Assembly: GCA_947644715.1 (NCBI GenBank)
Contig: CANSAP010000004.1
Span: forward strand, 1 to 64,000
Length of the DNA stretch: 64,000 bases
Reading direction: 5' to 3'
DNA from: an uncultured Bacteroidales bacterium
GTDB taxonomy: Bacteria; Bacteroidota; Bacteroidia; Bacteroidales; Muribaculaceae
How positions within the stretch are numbered: position 1 is the stretch's first letter; each line of letters starts with the position of its first letter. Positions 44,357 to 53,886 of this stretch are shown here, in pieces. Made by a program: the position numbers and the translations under genes. Under the pieces are notes generated by a model. It did no database searches and was not told the origin of the DNA. It saw only the letters and a program-made list of their open reading frames with translations.

Positions 44357-44390
44357 TAAAAAAAGTGGCGAACCCTCTCGGGCTCGCCAC
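44357..44390 (-). terminator. Intrinsic terminator of the T9SS cargo gene
   Basis: Minus strand: GTGGCGA (44390-44384), 12-nt loop, TCGCCAC (44371-44365), then seven T residues (44364-44358). Lies 54 nt past the stop codon. Confidence 0.88.
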
Positions 44391-44443
44391 TCCACAAATC
44401 TAAAAAAAATGGAATTAAATTCCGTTAATAGTTAAACCGTGTC

Positions 44444-47400
44444 TTATTTTACGACTACCTTGCGGCCTCGGAAGATATAGAGGCCTGCGGGCAGGGTCTT
44501 AACCTCCTTCAGCGTGGCATCGCGCTTGATGAGCAGGCCGGCCGGAGTATAAACGTCGCCGGTTTCACCCTCAGCGTCGATACCGTCGATACCGCTCACG
44601 AGGTTTACATTCTGTTCAGTCACCTCAGATGCGCCGCTGATGTAGTTGGCACACACACCTACTGTGTGGGCACCGGCAGCCACCTGAGTCAGAGTATAGT
44701 TCTTGTCGGGAGTAGAGGCAACCTTCTCGCCGTCGAGCAGGATGTCGTAGCTCTGAACCTTGCCATTGAAGCCCTCTTCGTGGCCCCAAGCGAGATCGAT
44801 GTTGAAGTGCTCGGTGCCGGTGTTCTGAGCAGCCTCAGCCTTCAGATCAGCGGGTGCACCAAGAACCTCCTCGAACTCGATGTCAACAGTAGTCTCTTCA
44901 GTGAAGGTCAACTCGCGTGCATCCCAGGCAGTGTAGCTGTAAGCTGCGGGAGCTTCCATCTCAACAAGGTAAGTACCCTTGGGAAGATAAGGAATTTCAA
45001 CTACGCCGTGAAGCACCTGAATCTCATATTCATCACCATCCTCAGCCTTCTCGGCGATGGCAAGCATCAGGCCGTCAGTGCTTTCTTCATTATTAGTGGT
45101 GATGTTGAACGTAACTTTCACATAATCATCAGCATTGATGGTTACAGTGGTCGTGGCGGCCTCACTCTGTGCAACGTCATATTTGGCTACAACGCTGATT
45201 TCGTGAGCACCGGTGCCGATATTCTCAAGCACATAGTAGTAAGATTCTGTCTCACCAACTTCTTCACCATCCAGAGAGATGATAAACTTCTCAGCCGGGT
45301 TGGCAGCGGAACGAGCGGGAGCCTCAGCATCCTCTTCCTCCACTACGGGGAGATCTTCATTCCACCATACGAGAACATCATTCTCGCCGGTCATAACATC
45401 ATGATCAATCTCAAAGCCCTTGATTTCGGGTACATTCACATCCTCGGTCAGGGTGAGAGTCAGATCGGTAGTTTTGTTTACATCCACGGTAACTTCGAGA
45501 GTCTTCATGCCGGCCATGGTCAGAGTGAAGGTGTTGGCACCGCCATACACGGTCACAGTGCTCTTACCCTCTGCATCAAGCTTGGTTTCCTCAGCGGGAT
45601 AGGTCTCATCGAAGTTGTCGCTCTTCAGAGTGTAAGCCACGCCGTCGAGGCTTTCGCCACGCACGTCGGTCACAGCAATGTTGAGAGTGTAGAGGCGCTC
45701 CTTGGTGAAGTCGGCAAGCTGAATATCATTAGTCACATCAGCGTCAGCCACATCCACAGTGCCGGCATAAATGGGAGCCTTGGCATAGTCAACGCTCACA
45801 TTGAAGGTAGCATCGTGGCGATCCACCAGCACCTTGTATGCACCCTGCTCGTCAGTGGTAGCAGCGAAAGTCAAATCATCAATCGAGAGCACCACGGCAG
45901 CCTCGGCAGCCTTCTCGCCGGCAGCAGTAGTAACCACGCCGGAAACGAACGGCCATTCACCGAAAGCAATGTTATAGGTAACGTCACCCTCAGCGAAGGA
46001 AACAGTCTCTTCACCCTTGAACTCGGGGTGACCCTCAGCGGTAGCAGTCACATTATAAATGCGGTCAGACTGCACAACGCTGATAGAATAGTGACCCTGC
46101 TCATCAGCAGTGCCGGAATAGATAACGCCGTCACTCTCCAGAGTAACCACAGCACCGGCCACAGCCTCCTCCTTGTAAGTAACCTCACCGGAAACCGTAG
46201 CAGGTTCATTTATAACAGTAAAGTACGGAACGGGGACAGCCGAAGCGCGGCTATAAGTCTTTGAATCCAAGTCGCCTGAGTCAATCTTGCGATAAATTGC
46301 GCGATCCTCTGCGCATTCCATGTACTCGAAATGGTAAGGATTGCAATTATCACTCTCGTGACGAATCGTGGCTACGATAATGTTACCACCCTCATATACG
46401 AAAGGAGTATCAAACGTAATGTCGATGAAGTCAATGGGATCAGTGGCCGTACCGGCTGACCTGTTGTACTCTGACTGTGTGCCAAGATACGATGTAAACT
46501 CAGCATAATTGGAAGTTGTGACAGTTTCGCTATCCCAAGGCTGGATTCCAACTCGCATTACGCCATTCAAATCTTTCTCAATAGCGCCATACTGATAGTA
46601 TCCTTTGTATTTCACACCGCCAATCTTCATGCCGGGCTTGATACCATAGGACTCCAGGATGGCCTGTGAATAAACCACCTGTGATTCTGCCTTATAGTAG
46701 TTCAAGTCAATAGGCACACTCTTTCCGTTACTGAATACACCGGGCACACCGATTGTGTATTCAACAGACGCGCTTTCTTCACGAACTGTGACATTCACGT
46801 TACCGGTTGTCAAAACATCCTCGCCACGCGTCATTGACATATACATAACGTAGCTTCCCACTGCATGGGGCATCCAAGCTGCTGACAGCTCTACAATGCT
46901 TTGAGCAGGCATATCCACCGGGGTTATGTCGCAAATCTTTTCAAATGCGAGGTCGGAATCATCATCAGTCTTAGGAGCGGCATACAGCGCAGCTGTATAG
47001 GAAGATGCATCAACGGCATTGCCAAGATTGCTAATGGTCATCGTGGGAGTGTAAAGAGTGTTGACTGTGGCCTTGGTATCCATGTCTACAGAGCTTACGT
47101 AAGCGTCGAAGTCAACAGGCACAAGTGTGCCACCCTTTACATTATCAATGTACATTACATTAATAAAAAAGCCTACATAACCTTCGCCCTCAGGCATTGA
47201 CACCTCTACATCCTGATAATTATAGTTACTTTGAAGTTCTACAGTACCCCCTGCACGATAGGATGTTACGGTAGCTACCTCTTGCCAGTTGGTGCGGTCA
47301 GGACTCCAGCAAATCTTTACTGCTGAGTATGATGAGTTGCGCATATCGCGCTTAGCCTGAAACTGGAGTTTCTCCCCTTCTGCAAAACGGAGTTTGGGAG

Positions 47401-47632
47401 TGATGGCACAAGCCGCATTATTAAACAAATTGGCACCGGAGGCAGATGTCCCCTTAGTGGCTGAATACAGCTCACCGTTATAGGTGATGCCTGCATCAAG
47501 AATCCATCCACCGGGCGTAGAGCCGCTTCCGAAGTCCTCGGAGTAGGTCTCCGAGTCCTGCGCATATCCTTGTGCGAACGGCAGCAATGACATGCACATC
47601 GCCAGGATTAGGGTTAAGTAATGGTGTTTCAT
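44444..47632 (-). CDS. Large secreted multidomain surface protein with T9SS sorting domain
   Basis: 1062 aa. Signal peptide ends MSLLPFAQGYAQ. Domain order: a jelly-roll of the cleaved-adhesin/choice-of-anchor type (TYSEDFGSGSTPGGWILDA, about 28-175), further beta domains, two carboxypeptidase-regulatory-like modules (VSGEVTYKEEAVAGAVVTLE and VSGVVTTAAGEKAAEAAVVL, about 485-640), a third related module, two Fn3-like domains (about 735-830 and 925-1010), and a C-terminal sorting domain (DVYTPAGLLIKRDATLKEVK, then LPAGLYIFRGRKVVVK). It should be a client of the Por/Gld system at 7046-14130. No protease active site is apparent. Confidence 0.86.
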   Translation of the reverse strand: MKHHYLTLILAMCMSLLPFAQGYAQDSETYSEDFGSGSTPGGWILDAGITYNGELYSATKGTSASGANLFNNAACAITPKLRFAEGEKLQFQAKRDMRNSSYSAVKICWSPDRTNWQEVATVTSYRAGGTVELQSNYNYQDVEVSMPEGEGYVGFFINVMYIDNVKGGTLVPVDFDAYVSSVDMDTKATVNTLYTPTMTISNLGNAVDASSYTAALYAAPKTDDDSDLAFEKICDITPVDMPAQSIVELSAAWMPHAVGSYVMYMSMTRGEDVLTTGNVNVTVREESASVEYTIGVPGVFSNGKSVPIDLNYYKAESQVVYSQAILESYGIKPGMKIGGVKYKGYYQYGAIEKDLNGVMRVGIQPWDSETVTTSNYAEFTSYLGTQSEYNRSAGTATDPIDFIDITFDTPFVYEGGNIIVATIRHESDNCNPYHFEYMECAEDRAIYRKIDSGDLDSKTYSRASAVPVPYFTVINEPATVSGEVTYKEEAVAGAVVTLESDGVIYSGTADEQGHYSISVVQSDRIYNVTATAEGHPEFKGEETVSFAEGDVTYNIAFGEWPFVSGVVTTAAGEKAAEAAVVLSIDDLTFAATTDEQGAYKVLVDRHDATFNVSVDYAKAPIYAGTVDVADADVTNDIQLADFTKERLYTLNIAVTDVRGESLDGVAYTLKSDNFDETYPAEETKLDAEGKSTVTVYGGANTFTLTMAGMKTLEVTVDVNKTTDLTLTLTEDVNVPEIKGFEIDHDVMTGENDVLVWWNEDLPVVEEEDAEAPARSAANPAEKFIISLDGEEVGETESYYYVLENIGTGAHEISVVAKYDVAQSEAATTTVTINADDYVKVTFNITTNNEESTDGLMLAIAEKAEDGDEYEIQVLHGVVEIPYLPKGTYLVEMEAPAAYSYTAWDARELTFTEETTVDIEFEEVLGAPADLKAEAAQNTGTEHFNIDLAWGHEEGFNGKVQSYDILLDGEKVASTPDKNYTLTQVAAGAHTVGVCANYISGASEVTEQNVNLVSGIDGIDAEGETGDVYTPAGLLIKRDATLKEVKTLPAGLYIFRGRKVVVK

Positions 47633-47833
47633 AAATGTGTGTTATGATGATTAATTAGGGTTGGTTGTCAGCTTGTTTCATTGCACTCTCTACCATTAGT
47701 CTTTCTCTTGAGCCTTAATCCAATACATTATATGCGCGCTTTTCGCATATTTCATGCTAAACCCATTGGTTTGCCAAAATAAATGTACCTCAATGATAGA
47801 AGTATCAGTGTTTGCAACTTTGTTATACAGCGC

Positions 47834-47865
47834 CAAAGTTAAAAAGAATTATCCTTTTCTGCAAA
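47834..47865 (-). promoter_or_regulatory. Promoter of the T9SS cargo gene
   Basis: Minus strand: TTTG (47865-47862), 20-nt spacer, TAACTTTG (47841-47834). It implies a long leader of about 200 nt before the start at 47632. Confidence 0.68.
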
Positions 47866-47967
47866 TTTTTCTTCACCTTTTTTCTCAATTCTCCATTTTC
47901 ACCCCCTTATCCTGCCTCTGCTTCCATTCAGTGGTTTGCTTACATTGCTTTCTTTACTTATAGTGTG

Positions 47968-47982
47968 AAGTCCAGATGACTT
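47968..47982. repeat. Variant copy of the 15-bp palindrome
   Basis: AAGTCCAGATGACTT, one mismatch from the complement of AAGTCATCTTGACTT. It is flanked by GTG and CTCAC so that GTGAAGTC and GACTTCTCAC form a small stem. Confidence 0.6.
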
Positions 47983-48070
47983 CTCACTCTTATTATGAAC
48001 CAATCCCCGTGCTCCGATGTTATAATAGCAAACGATGAGAATTATATAAACTCTTAATACTATTGATATT

Positions 48071-48277
48071 ATGAAAACACTTGCTATCATTTCCTACATC
48101 TTGGGAGCTTGCCTTCTTGCAGCTTCCTGCTTCACCACCGGTGTCGCTCTCACTTGGTGGCTGGGTGGCGCAGCTGTCGTGCTGTTAGTACTCGGCTGTA
48201 TCTTCCAGTTCAATGTGAAGAAACATGAGGTTGACGACATTATCAATGCCGAACGCAACACTCACATGCATGCTTAA
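48071..48277 (+). CDS. Small two-helix membrane protein
   Basis: 68 aa. Two hydrophobic segments (about 4-22 and 27-47) with a short TTGVALTWW link, then a polar tail with KKHEVDDIINAERNTHMHA. It ends just before a very strong terminator, which supports expression as a short independent message. No family recognised. Confidence 0.65.
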   Translation: MKTLAIISYILGACLLAASCFTTGVALTWWLGGAAVVLLVLGCIFQFNVKKHEVDDIINAERNTHMHA

Positions 48278-48310
48278 CTGCAGAGGTTCCCGCCTCTGTC
48301 TCTGCATAAC

Positions 48311-48355
48311 AACACAACCGACGGCGCATGTTTTTCATGCGCCGTCGGTTGTGTT
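48311..48355. terminator. Strong bidirectional intrinsic terminator
   Basis: Perfect 20-bp stem, AACACAACCGACGGCGCATG (48311-48330) against its complement at 48336-48355, loop TTTTT, with T-rich sequence after the stem on the plus strand and a less clear run on the minus. It separates the small membrane protein gene from the convergent nucleotidyltransferase gene. Confidence 0.92.
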
Positions 48356-48370
48356 TTCGCTTCCTGCCTG

Positions 48371-49105
48371 CTATCCGAACATCTGCTCGGCCCGGGCAAG
48401 TGTCGCGGGCTTACCTATGTCTATCAGTTGCAGCTCAGGCAGATAGCTATGCCGCAACTGGTATCCTCGCCGGGCCATGTCGAGGTAGTAGTCAATCACG
48501 CTGAACTTGCCCGTCCAGCCATGCGCCGGCATCGCGCGCAGCATCGCAGGCGAGATTACATGTATGCCGCTGAAGGCCTCTTGCGTCATTCCCTCCTCGG
48601 CACGAAAGCCGGCAGGGCGCCATGCGTCGTCGGTCAGGTTATGCCAGCCGCACAACTCGCCGTCGGAATTAAACACGAGGCGCCGGCTTGAATCACGACC
48701 GGAGGTCAGCAGTGTGGCCGATGCGCCTGACTCCTTGTGACGCTCCATCAGTGAGCGCAGCGGCGCATCGCTCAGTATATCAACGTTATGCACCAGCACC
48801 GGCTCCTCATCCTCACAGAACAGTGGCGCGGCATGAAGCAGTGCCCCGCCGGTGTCAAGCAGCGCTGCACGCTCATCGCTGAGGCGGATGCGCAATCCGA
48901 AGTCATGAGTGGCCAGGAATTCTTCTATCTGCTCGGCAAAATGATGCACATTTATCACTATATCGCTGAAACCCTGCTCTTTCAGCCTGCGCAGAACGCG
49001 CTCCAGCATAGGCACTCCCCCGACGGGGACAAGCGCCTTGGGATGCTCCAGTGTCCAGGGACGAAGACGGGTGCCGAGACCGGCGGCCAAAATGAATGCT
49101 TTCAT
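48371..49105 (-). CDS. Sugar-1-phosphate nucleotidyltransferase (MurU-like)
   Basis: 244 aa. Nucleotidyltransferase signature AFILAAGLGTRLRPWTLEHP followed by KALVPVGGVPMLERVL, and LVHNVDILSDAPL for the metal site. The best-known pairing of such an enzyme with a small sugar kinase is AmgK-MurU, which turns N-acetylmuramic acid into UDP-MurNAc during peptidoglycan recycling. Its start overlaps the upstream kinase stop by 4 nt. The sugar specificity is inference. Confidence 0.85.
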   Translation of the reverse strand: MKAFILAAGLGTRLRPWTLEHPKALVPVGGVPMLERVLRRLKEQGFSDIVINVHHFAEQIEEFLATHDFGLRIRLSDERAALLDTGGALLHAAPLFCEDEEPVLVHNVDILSDAPLRSLMERHKESGASATLLTSGRDSSRRLVFNSDGELCGWHNLTDDAWRPAGFRAEEGMTQEAFSGIHVISPAMLRAMPAHGWTGKFSVIDYYLDMARRGYQLRHSYLPELQLIDIGKPATLARAEQMFG

Positions 49106-50517
49106 ATCTCTTCTCTGATATTTTGCTCACGATGAATGAGTAGAATCCGCACCTGCTCAGCGCCAAAACGCTCGCGAAGCATCCGGGCAAGATGCTCGGC
49201 GCAGTAGACTGACCTGTGGCGTCCGCCGGTGCATCCGAAGCCAATCTGAAGGCTGCTGAAGCCCCGCTGCACATAGCGGCTGACGGCCGGTGCCACCAGC
49301 CCAAAGGCTCCTTGCAGGAACTGCTGCACCTCCCCTCGCTCCTCAAGAAATTCGATTACCGGCAGGTCGCGACCGGTCAGCGGCTTGTATTGCTCATAGC
49401 GCCCGGGGTTATGCATGGCCCGGCAGTCAAACATGAAGCCGCCGCCGTTGCCACTCAGGTCTTCCGGATACCCCTGCTTGTAAGAGAAACTGAAGACGCT
49501 GACGGTCAACAATTTGTCCTTGGCTGCGGTGGCTCGCAACCGCTCCATCGACAACACCTTCCCCAGGCAACGGCGCAACTCGGCCAATTCTCCGAACAAT
49601 GGAGAGGCCAGCAACTCGGCTACATTGTCAAGCGCCGCGGGAATGCTCTCGACGAAGTGAGCCTTGCGCTGGGTGAGGCCGCGCAGCCCGTAGGCTCCCA
49701 GCACCTGAAGAGTGCGAATCCACACCATCAATTGCAGAGAACGCTCCATCTCTTCGCGCGACACCTTTCGGTGCTTCTCCAATTCCTCCATATAAATATC
49801 GGCCATGCGCCGGCGGAACTCCGGAGAAAACTTAGCTCTTGCCTGCCACAGGAAGGAAGCGACATCATACATCACCGGGCCGCGGCGCGCACTCTGATAG
49901 TCAATGAACCAAGGTTCACCTCCCTTTACCATTATATTACGACTCTGGCAGTCACGGAGCACCAACCCCGTCAATTCAGCCGGAGTCTCCTCAACCATCT
50001 GCGCCAACACCCGGAAATCAGCCTCAAGAGCATCCTCATCCGGCTCAACTCCGACGGCTTTCAGGAAGCAATACTTGAAATAATGCAGGTCATACATCAC
50101 ATGCCTCCCCTCCATCCTCCTGACCGGATAAAGCATCTCCTCGCCGATTCCGGGAGCAAGCTGCATCCCGACCAGCGCACGCATGGTGCGGACCGTAACC
50201 TCCTCCCCCGCCTCGCTGCCGAGCAGGGAAAAGAGCTGACAGTCGCCCAGATCCTCCTGAAGATAAACACCCTTCGAGGGGGAGACCCCGAAGATTTCCG
50301 GCACATGGCACCCGGCCTCACGAAAAGACTTGGAGAGGTTGATAAACGTCTCATTCTCACGCACATCGGAGCCAATAACACCCACGGCACTCCCCGCCTC
50401 CGAGCTGAGACGGAAATAACGGCGGGCACTTCCGCTCCCCGTGAGCGGGAGCACTGCTTCCGGCTGCCCACCGAAATGAGCGGCATATAAGGATTGAAGT
50501 TGCTGCATATGTTCCAT
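49102..50517 (-). CDS. Fusion of AmgK-like aminoglycoside/sugar phosphotransferase and RapZ C-terminal domain
   Basis: 471 aa. N-terminal kinase domain (about 1-320): LTGSGSARRYFRL nucleotide loop, catalytic LVLRDCQSRNIMV (Brenner-type loop), and FIDYQSARRGPVMYD. C-terminal RapZ domain (about 335-471): VSVFSFSYKQGYP, FDCRAMHNPG, and IGFGCTGGRHRSVYCAEHLA. RapZ C-domains sense glucosamine-6-phosphate in E. coli. The N-terminal kinase part of RapZ itself is absent. The nearby MurU-like gene fits a cell-wall sugar recycling role. Starts at 50517 or at the in-frame ATG at 50508; the TAATTTTG at 50522-50529 abuts. Confidence 0.9.
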   Translation of the reverse strand: MEHMQQLQSLYAAHFGGQPEAVLPLTGSGSARRYFRLSSEAGSAVGVIGSDVRENETFINLSKSFREAGCHVPEIFGVSPSKGVYLQEDLGDCQLFSLLGSEAGEEVTVRTMRALVGMQLAPGIGEEMLYPVRRMEGRHVMYDLHYFKYCFLKAVGVEPDEDALEADFRVLAQMVEETPAELTGLVLRDCQSRNIMVKGGEPWFIDYQSARRGPVMYDVASFLWQARAKFSPEFRRRMADIYMEELEKHRKVSREEMERSLQLMVWIRTLQVLGAYGLRGLTQRKAHFVESIPAALDNVAELLASPLFGELAELRRCLGKVLSMERLRATAAKDKLLTVSVFSFSYKQGYPEDLSGNGGGFMFDCRAMHNPGRYEQYKPLTGRDLPVIEFLEERGEVQQFLQGAFGLVAPAVSRYVQRGFSSLQIGFGCTGGRHRSVYCAEHLARMLRERFGAEQVRILLIHREQNIREEI

Positions 50518-50539
50518 ACCGCAAAATTAACAAAACATT

Positions 50540-50570
50540 TTTGAAAAGTCCCGAAAAATTCGTAACTTCG
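50540..50570 (+). promoter_or_regulatory. pgk promoter
   Basis: TTTG (50540-50543), 19-nt spacer, TAACTTCG (50563-50570), one base off TAnnTTTG. It gives a leader of about 75 nt. Confidence 0.6.
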
Positions 50571-50647
50571 CGCGGCAAACCGAAACACTCTCATCCCCGC
50601 AGGTGTTATCAGAAAGAATATACAACCCCAATTATATTACTGTATTA

Positions 50648-51895
50648 ATGGCAAATATTGATAATTACAATTTCGCCGGCAAGAAGGCCATCGTTCGCGT
50701 GGACTTCAATGTGCCCCTCGACGAGAACGGCAACATCACCGACGACACCCGCATCCGCGGCGCTCTCCCCACTCTGAAGAAAATCCTCGCCGACGGCGGT
50801 TCCCTCATCCTCATGAGCCACATGGGCAAGCCCAAAGGCAAGGTTAACCCCAAACTCTCCCTCTCCCAGATTCGCGAAGCTGTGGCAAAAGCTCTCGGCA
50901 CCGAAGTGAAATTCGCTCCCGACTGCGCCAAGGCTCAGGAAGAAGCTGCCGCCCTCAAGCCCGGCGAAGTGCTCCTGCTCGAAAACCTCCGCTTCTATCC
51001 CGAGGAGGAGGGCAAGCCCGTAGGCATCGACAAAGCAGATCCCGCTTATGACGACGCTAAAAAGGCCATGAAAGAGAGCCAGAAGGAGTTCGCGAAAACC
51101 CTCGCTTCCTATGCTGACGTCTACGTGAACGATGCCTTCGGCACCGCCCACCGCAAGCACGCCTCAACAGCCGTCATCGCTGACTACTTCAAGCCCGAAG
51201 ACAAAATGCTCGGCTACCTCATGGAGAAAGAGGTAAAGGCTGTTGACAATATCCTCTCCAACATCAACCGCCCCTTCACCGCCATCATGGGAGGCTCTAA
51301 GGTGAGCACCAAAATCGGCATCATCGAAAACCTTATGGACAAGGTGGACAACCTGATTCTCTGCGGCGGCATGACCTACACCTTCGCAAAGGCCCTCGGC
51401 GGAAAAATCGGCGACTCCATCTGCGAAGATGACAAACTCCAGCTCGCCCTCGACATCATCGAGAAGGCAAAGGCAAAGGGTGTGAACCTCGTGCTCGGCT
51501 CCGACTGCGTGGCCGGCAACGCTTTCAGCAACGATGCTGAAACCATGATCTGCCCCTCAAATGATATCCCCGACGGTTGGGAAGGCATGGATGCCGGTCC
51601 CGAAACCCGCGAGGCTTTCCGTGAGGCCATCCTCCCCGCAAAGACCATCCTTTGGAACGGTCCCGCAGGTGTCTTCGAGTTCGACAACTTCACCGCCGGC
51701 AGCCGTGCCATTGCCGATGCAATCGTTGAGGCCACCAAGAACGGCGCCTTCTCCCTCGTGGGTGGCGGCGACTCAGTGGCTTGCGTCAACAAGTTCGGCG
51801 TGGCCGACAAGGTGAGCTACGTCTCCACCGGTGGCGGCGCTCTGCTTGAAGCCATCGAAGGCAAGGTGCTCCCCGGCGTGGCAGCAGTGAAATAA
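50648..51895 (+). CDS. pgk: Phosphoglycerate kinase
   Basis: 415 aa from the ATG at 50648. [20 protein letters not shown] at the N-terminus, [13 protein letters not shown], the ATP site [15 protein letters not shown] and the C-terminal [13 protein letters not shown]. Full-length glycolytic enzyme. An upstream in-frame ATG at 50603 adds residues unlike the family. Highly expressed-looking codon use. Confidence 0.98.
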   Translation: MANIDNYNFAGKKAIVRVDFNVPLDENGNITDDTRIRGALPTLKKILADGGSLILMSHMGKPKGKVNPKLSLSQIREAVAKALGTEVKFAPDCAKAQEEAAALKPGEVLLLENLRFYPEEEGKPVGIDKADPAYDDAKKAMKESQKEFAKTLASYADVYVNDAFGTAHRKHASTAVIADYFKPEDKMLGYLMEKEVKAVDNILSNINRPFTAIMGGSKVSTKIGIIENLMDKVDNLILCGGMTYTFAKALGGKIGDSICEDDKLQLALDIIEKAKAKGVNLVLGSDCVAGNAFSNDAETMICPSNDIPDGWEGMDAGPETREAFREAILPAKTILWNGPAGVFEFDNFTAGSRAIADAIVEATKNGAFSLVGGGDSVACVNKFGVADKVSYVSTGGGALLEAIEGKVLPGVAAVK

Positions 51896-51926
51896 TCAGT
51901 CCCGCCGACTGATTCAAAGATACAGT

Positions 51927-51956
51927 CCCGCAGTCGAGTCAAAGGCCGACTGCGGG
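51927..51956 (+). terminator. pgk terminator
   Basis: CCCGCAGTCG (51927-51936) pairs with CGACTGCGGG (51947-51956); T-rich but imperfect tail CTTATTAC follows. About 30 nt past the pgk stop. Confidence 0.7.
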
Positions 51957-52054
51957 GCTTATTACATCCTGACAACAGCTCGACTTCATTAAAAAATCAG
52001 GGCGCAGGGAGCAAAAACATGTTGTAAAACATACTTTTTAGAAGCACTGACCCT

Positions 52055-52085
52055 TTGCCGTCTCTAAATATTTCAGTAATTTTGC
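52055..52085 (+). promoter_or_regulatory. exbB operon promoter
   Basis: TTTG (52055-52058), 19-nt spacer, TAATTTTG (52078-52085). Confidence 0.72.
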
Positions 52086-52214
52086 AAAGTTATATTTACA
52101 GGGACAATAATACAACCCCCGGCGCGTATATTATTACGGATATAACTTCAAAGATAGGAATATAACCTGAAACAAAACAACTAATATTAATAACCAAAAT
52201 TCTCACACATCACT

Positions 52215-53063
52215 ATGGAAGCTACAACTCCCAAGCCCGCAGCCCCCAAAGCTGCTCCCAAAAAGAAAGAAGAGAAGATCTCTAACGTTAAGGGTATCGC
52301 CAATGCGTTCCTCGTAATCGTTATCTGCGCCATCTTCGCAGTATGCCTCTTCATCTTCGTTCTCGGCGACCCCTCCAACTTCTCCGACAACGACCCCGTT
52401 AACGGTCACCCCCTGAACTATGCAGGCACCGTGTATAAGGGCGGCTTCATCGTGCCTATCCTGATCACCCTGCTCTTCACTGTAATCGTTCTCTCCATCG
52501 AGCGCTGGATTGCCCTCGCTTCCGCTAAGGGTAAAGGCTCCGTGCCCAAATTCGTAATCGACATCAAGAGCGACCTCGCTGCCGGCAAGATCGACCAGGC
52601 TCTCAACCGTTGCAAAACTCAGAAGGGTTCCGTAGCTGCCGTAGTACACGCCGTGCTCGTGAAGTACAAAGAGCTTGACGCCAACACCACCCTCACCAAG
52701 GAGCAGAAGCTCACTATCCTCCGCAACGAGGTTGAAGAAGCCACCGCTCTCGAAATGCCCTCACTGCAGCAGAACCTCCCCATCGTGGCTACACTGACCA
52801 CTCTCGGTACTCTCGTAGGTCTTCTCGGTACTGTAATGGGTATGATCAAATCATTCCAGGCTCTGGCTAACTCCGGTGCTCCCGACGCTACTCAGCTCTC
52901 CACCGGTATCTCTGAGGCTCTGATCAACACCGCTACCGGTATCGCAACCGGCGCGCTGGCTGTTATCTCCTACAACTTCTACACTAACAAAATCGACAAC
53001 CTCACCTACGCTATCGACGAAGTTGGTTTCTCTATCGTAGCTACTTTCTCCGCTACCCACTAA
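52215..53063 (+). CDS. exbB: ExbB: MotA/TolQ/ExbB proton-channel subunit
   Basis: 282 aa. An N-terminal Ala/Pro/Lys-rich segment, one membrane helix at about 28-55, a second around 80-98, a cytoplasmic helical stretch, then two more helices with LGTLVGLLGTVMGMIKSFQA and SEALINTATGIATGALAVIS, the conserved pore region. It forms the stator for TonB. First gene of exbB-exbD-exbD-tonB. Confidence 0.95.
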   Translation: MEATTPKPAAPKAAPKKKEEKISNVKGIANAFLVIVICAIFAVCLFIFVLGDPSNFSDNDPVNGHPLNYAGTVYKGGFIVPILITLLFTVIVLSIERWIALASAKGKGSVPKFVIDIKSDLAAGKIDQALNRCKTQKGSVAAVVHAVLVKYKELDANTTLTKEQKLTILRNEVEEATALEMPSLQQNLPIVATLTTLGTLVGLLGTVMGMIKSFQALANSGAPDATQLSTGISEALINTATGIATGALAVISYNFYTNKIDNLTYAIDEVGFSIVATFSATH

Positions 53064-53138
53064 TCCCCTGCCCGCAGGACTAAAGTGACTAAACGGATAA
53101 ATTCACTGCATTAACCAATCTTATAAGTCAATAGCAAT

Positions 53139-53882
53139 ATGGGAAGAGTTAAACAAAACAAGAAGAGCACGTTCATCGACATGACCGCCATGTCTGACGT
53201 GACCGTGCTCCTGCTGACCTTCTTCATGTTGACTTCAACGTTCTTGGCTAAAGAACCCTTCCAGGCGAACACCCCTCCCTCGGTGTCCACTGAAGAGATG
53301 CCTCTGAACAACGTGGCGCAGGTTCTCGTAAACCCCCAGGGTAAAGTCTGGATTACGATGACCAACGACACCACTCAGGAAGCCTCCAACGAGAAAATGC
53401 GTCTGGAGCTCCTTGAAAACATGACCAAGGAATACGCACAACAGACCGGCAAAACCGTGTCCTTCACCCCCGAACAGAAGCTCGCCTTCTCAAAACTCGG
53501 ATCCTTCGGCGTTCCCTTCCAGGAACTCCCCGCCTTCCTCTCCGCTGACACTGAAGTTCAGGACCAGTGGATTGCAGGCAAACTCGAAGACACAGGCCGA
53601 CACACCGGTATTCCGGTGCACTACCTCTCCGAAGCTGAGAAAGAGAGAATCTCCGCCTCCAAATATCAGAAAGGTCTCACTGAGTACCAGATGTGGATCA
53701 TGGCTATCTCACGCACGTCTAACGACAACCTCAAGAAAGCCATCTCCAAAGGCACAGGTTTCTCCCTCAAGGCTGACCAGTCTACCCGCTTCGAGACAGT
53801 GCACATGATTATGGATAATATGCAGACCATCGGTAAAAACAAATTTACCCTTGTGACTGCCCTCAAACAAGAAGAATCATAA
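53139..53882 (+). CDS. exbD: ExbD (first of two)
   Basis: 247 aa. Short cytoplasmic start, then the single helix with the conserved aspartate in AMSDVTVLLLTFFMLTSTF (D at about 19). Longer than E. coli ExbD (141 aa): a large periplasmic region (about 40-247) is predicted to be soluble. Second gene of the operon. It starts 75 nt after exbB. Confidence 0.9.
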   Translation: MGRVKQNKKSTFIDMTAMSDVTVLLLTFFMLTSTFLAKEPFQANTPPSVSTEEMPLNNVAQVLVNPQGKVWITMTNDTTQEASNEKMRLELLENMTKEYAQQTGKTVSFTPEQKLAFSKLGSFGVPFQELPAFLSADTEVQDQWIAGKLEDTGRHTGIPVHYLSEAEKERISASKYQKGLTEYQMWIMAISRTSNDNLKKAISKGTGFSLKADQSTRFETVHMIMDNMQTIGKNKFTLVTALKQEES

Positions 53883-53886
53883 GGAC

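Larger units (their letters stand above)
47633..48070. other. 438-nt AT-rich intergenic region
   Basis: Between divergent genes. It holds the minus-strand promoter at 47834-47865 with its long leader, and a diverged copy of the 15-bp palindrome at 47968-47982. No ORF here has convincing coding character, and I see no riboswitch I can name. Confidence 0.6.
51896..52214. other. 319-nt intergenic region between pgk and exbB
   Basis: Contains the pgk hairpin, an AT-rich spacer and the exbB promoter with a leader of about 125 nt. No other feature is seen. Confidence 0.6.

Noticed and set aside
44666..46264. 532-aa plus-strand ORF opposite the T9SS cargo gene
   Set aside because: It lies fully inside the 1062-aa gene, which has a signal peptide, recognisable domains and a terminator. 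The ORF has no such signals and is an antisense shadow of biased codon use.
47754..47963. 69-aa plus-strand ORF in the intergenic region upstream of the T9SS cargo gene
   Set aside because: It covers the minus-strand promoter at 47834-47865 and has a Cys/Phe/Leu-rich composition expected of AT-rich noncoding DNA.
49216..50490. 424-aa plus-strand ORF opposite the kinase-RapZ gene
   Set aside because: The minus-strand frame has complete kinase and RapZ motifs; the plus-strand product resembles nothing and lacks a ribosome-binding region.
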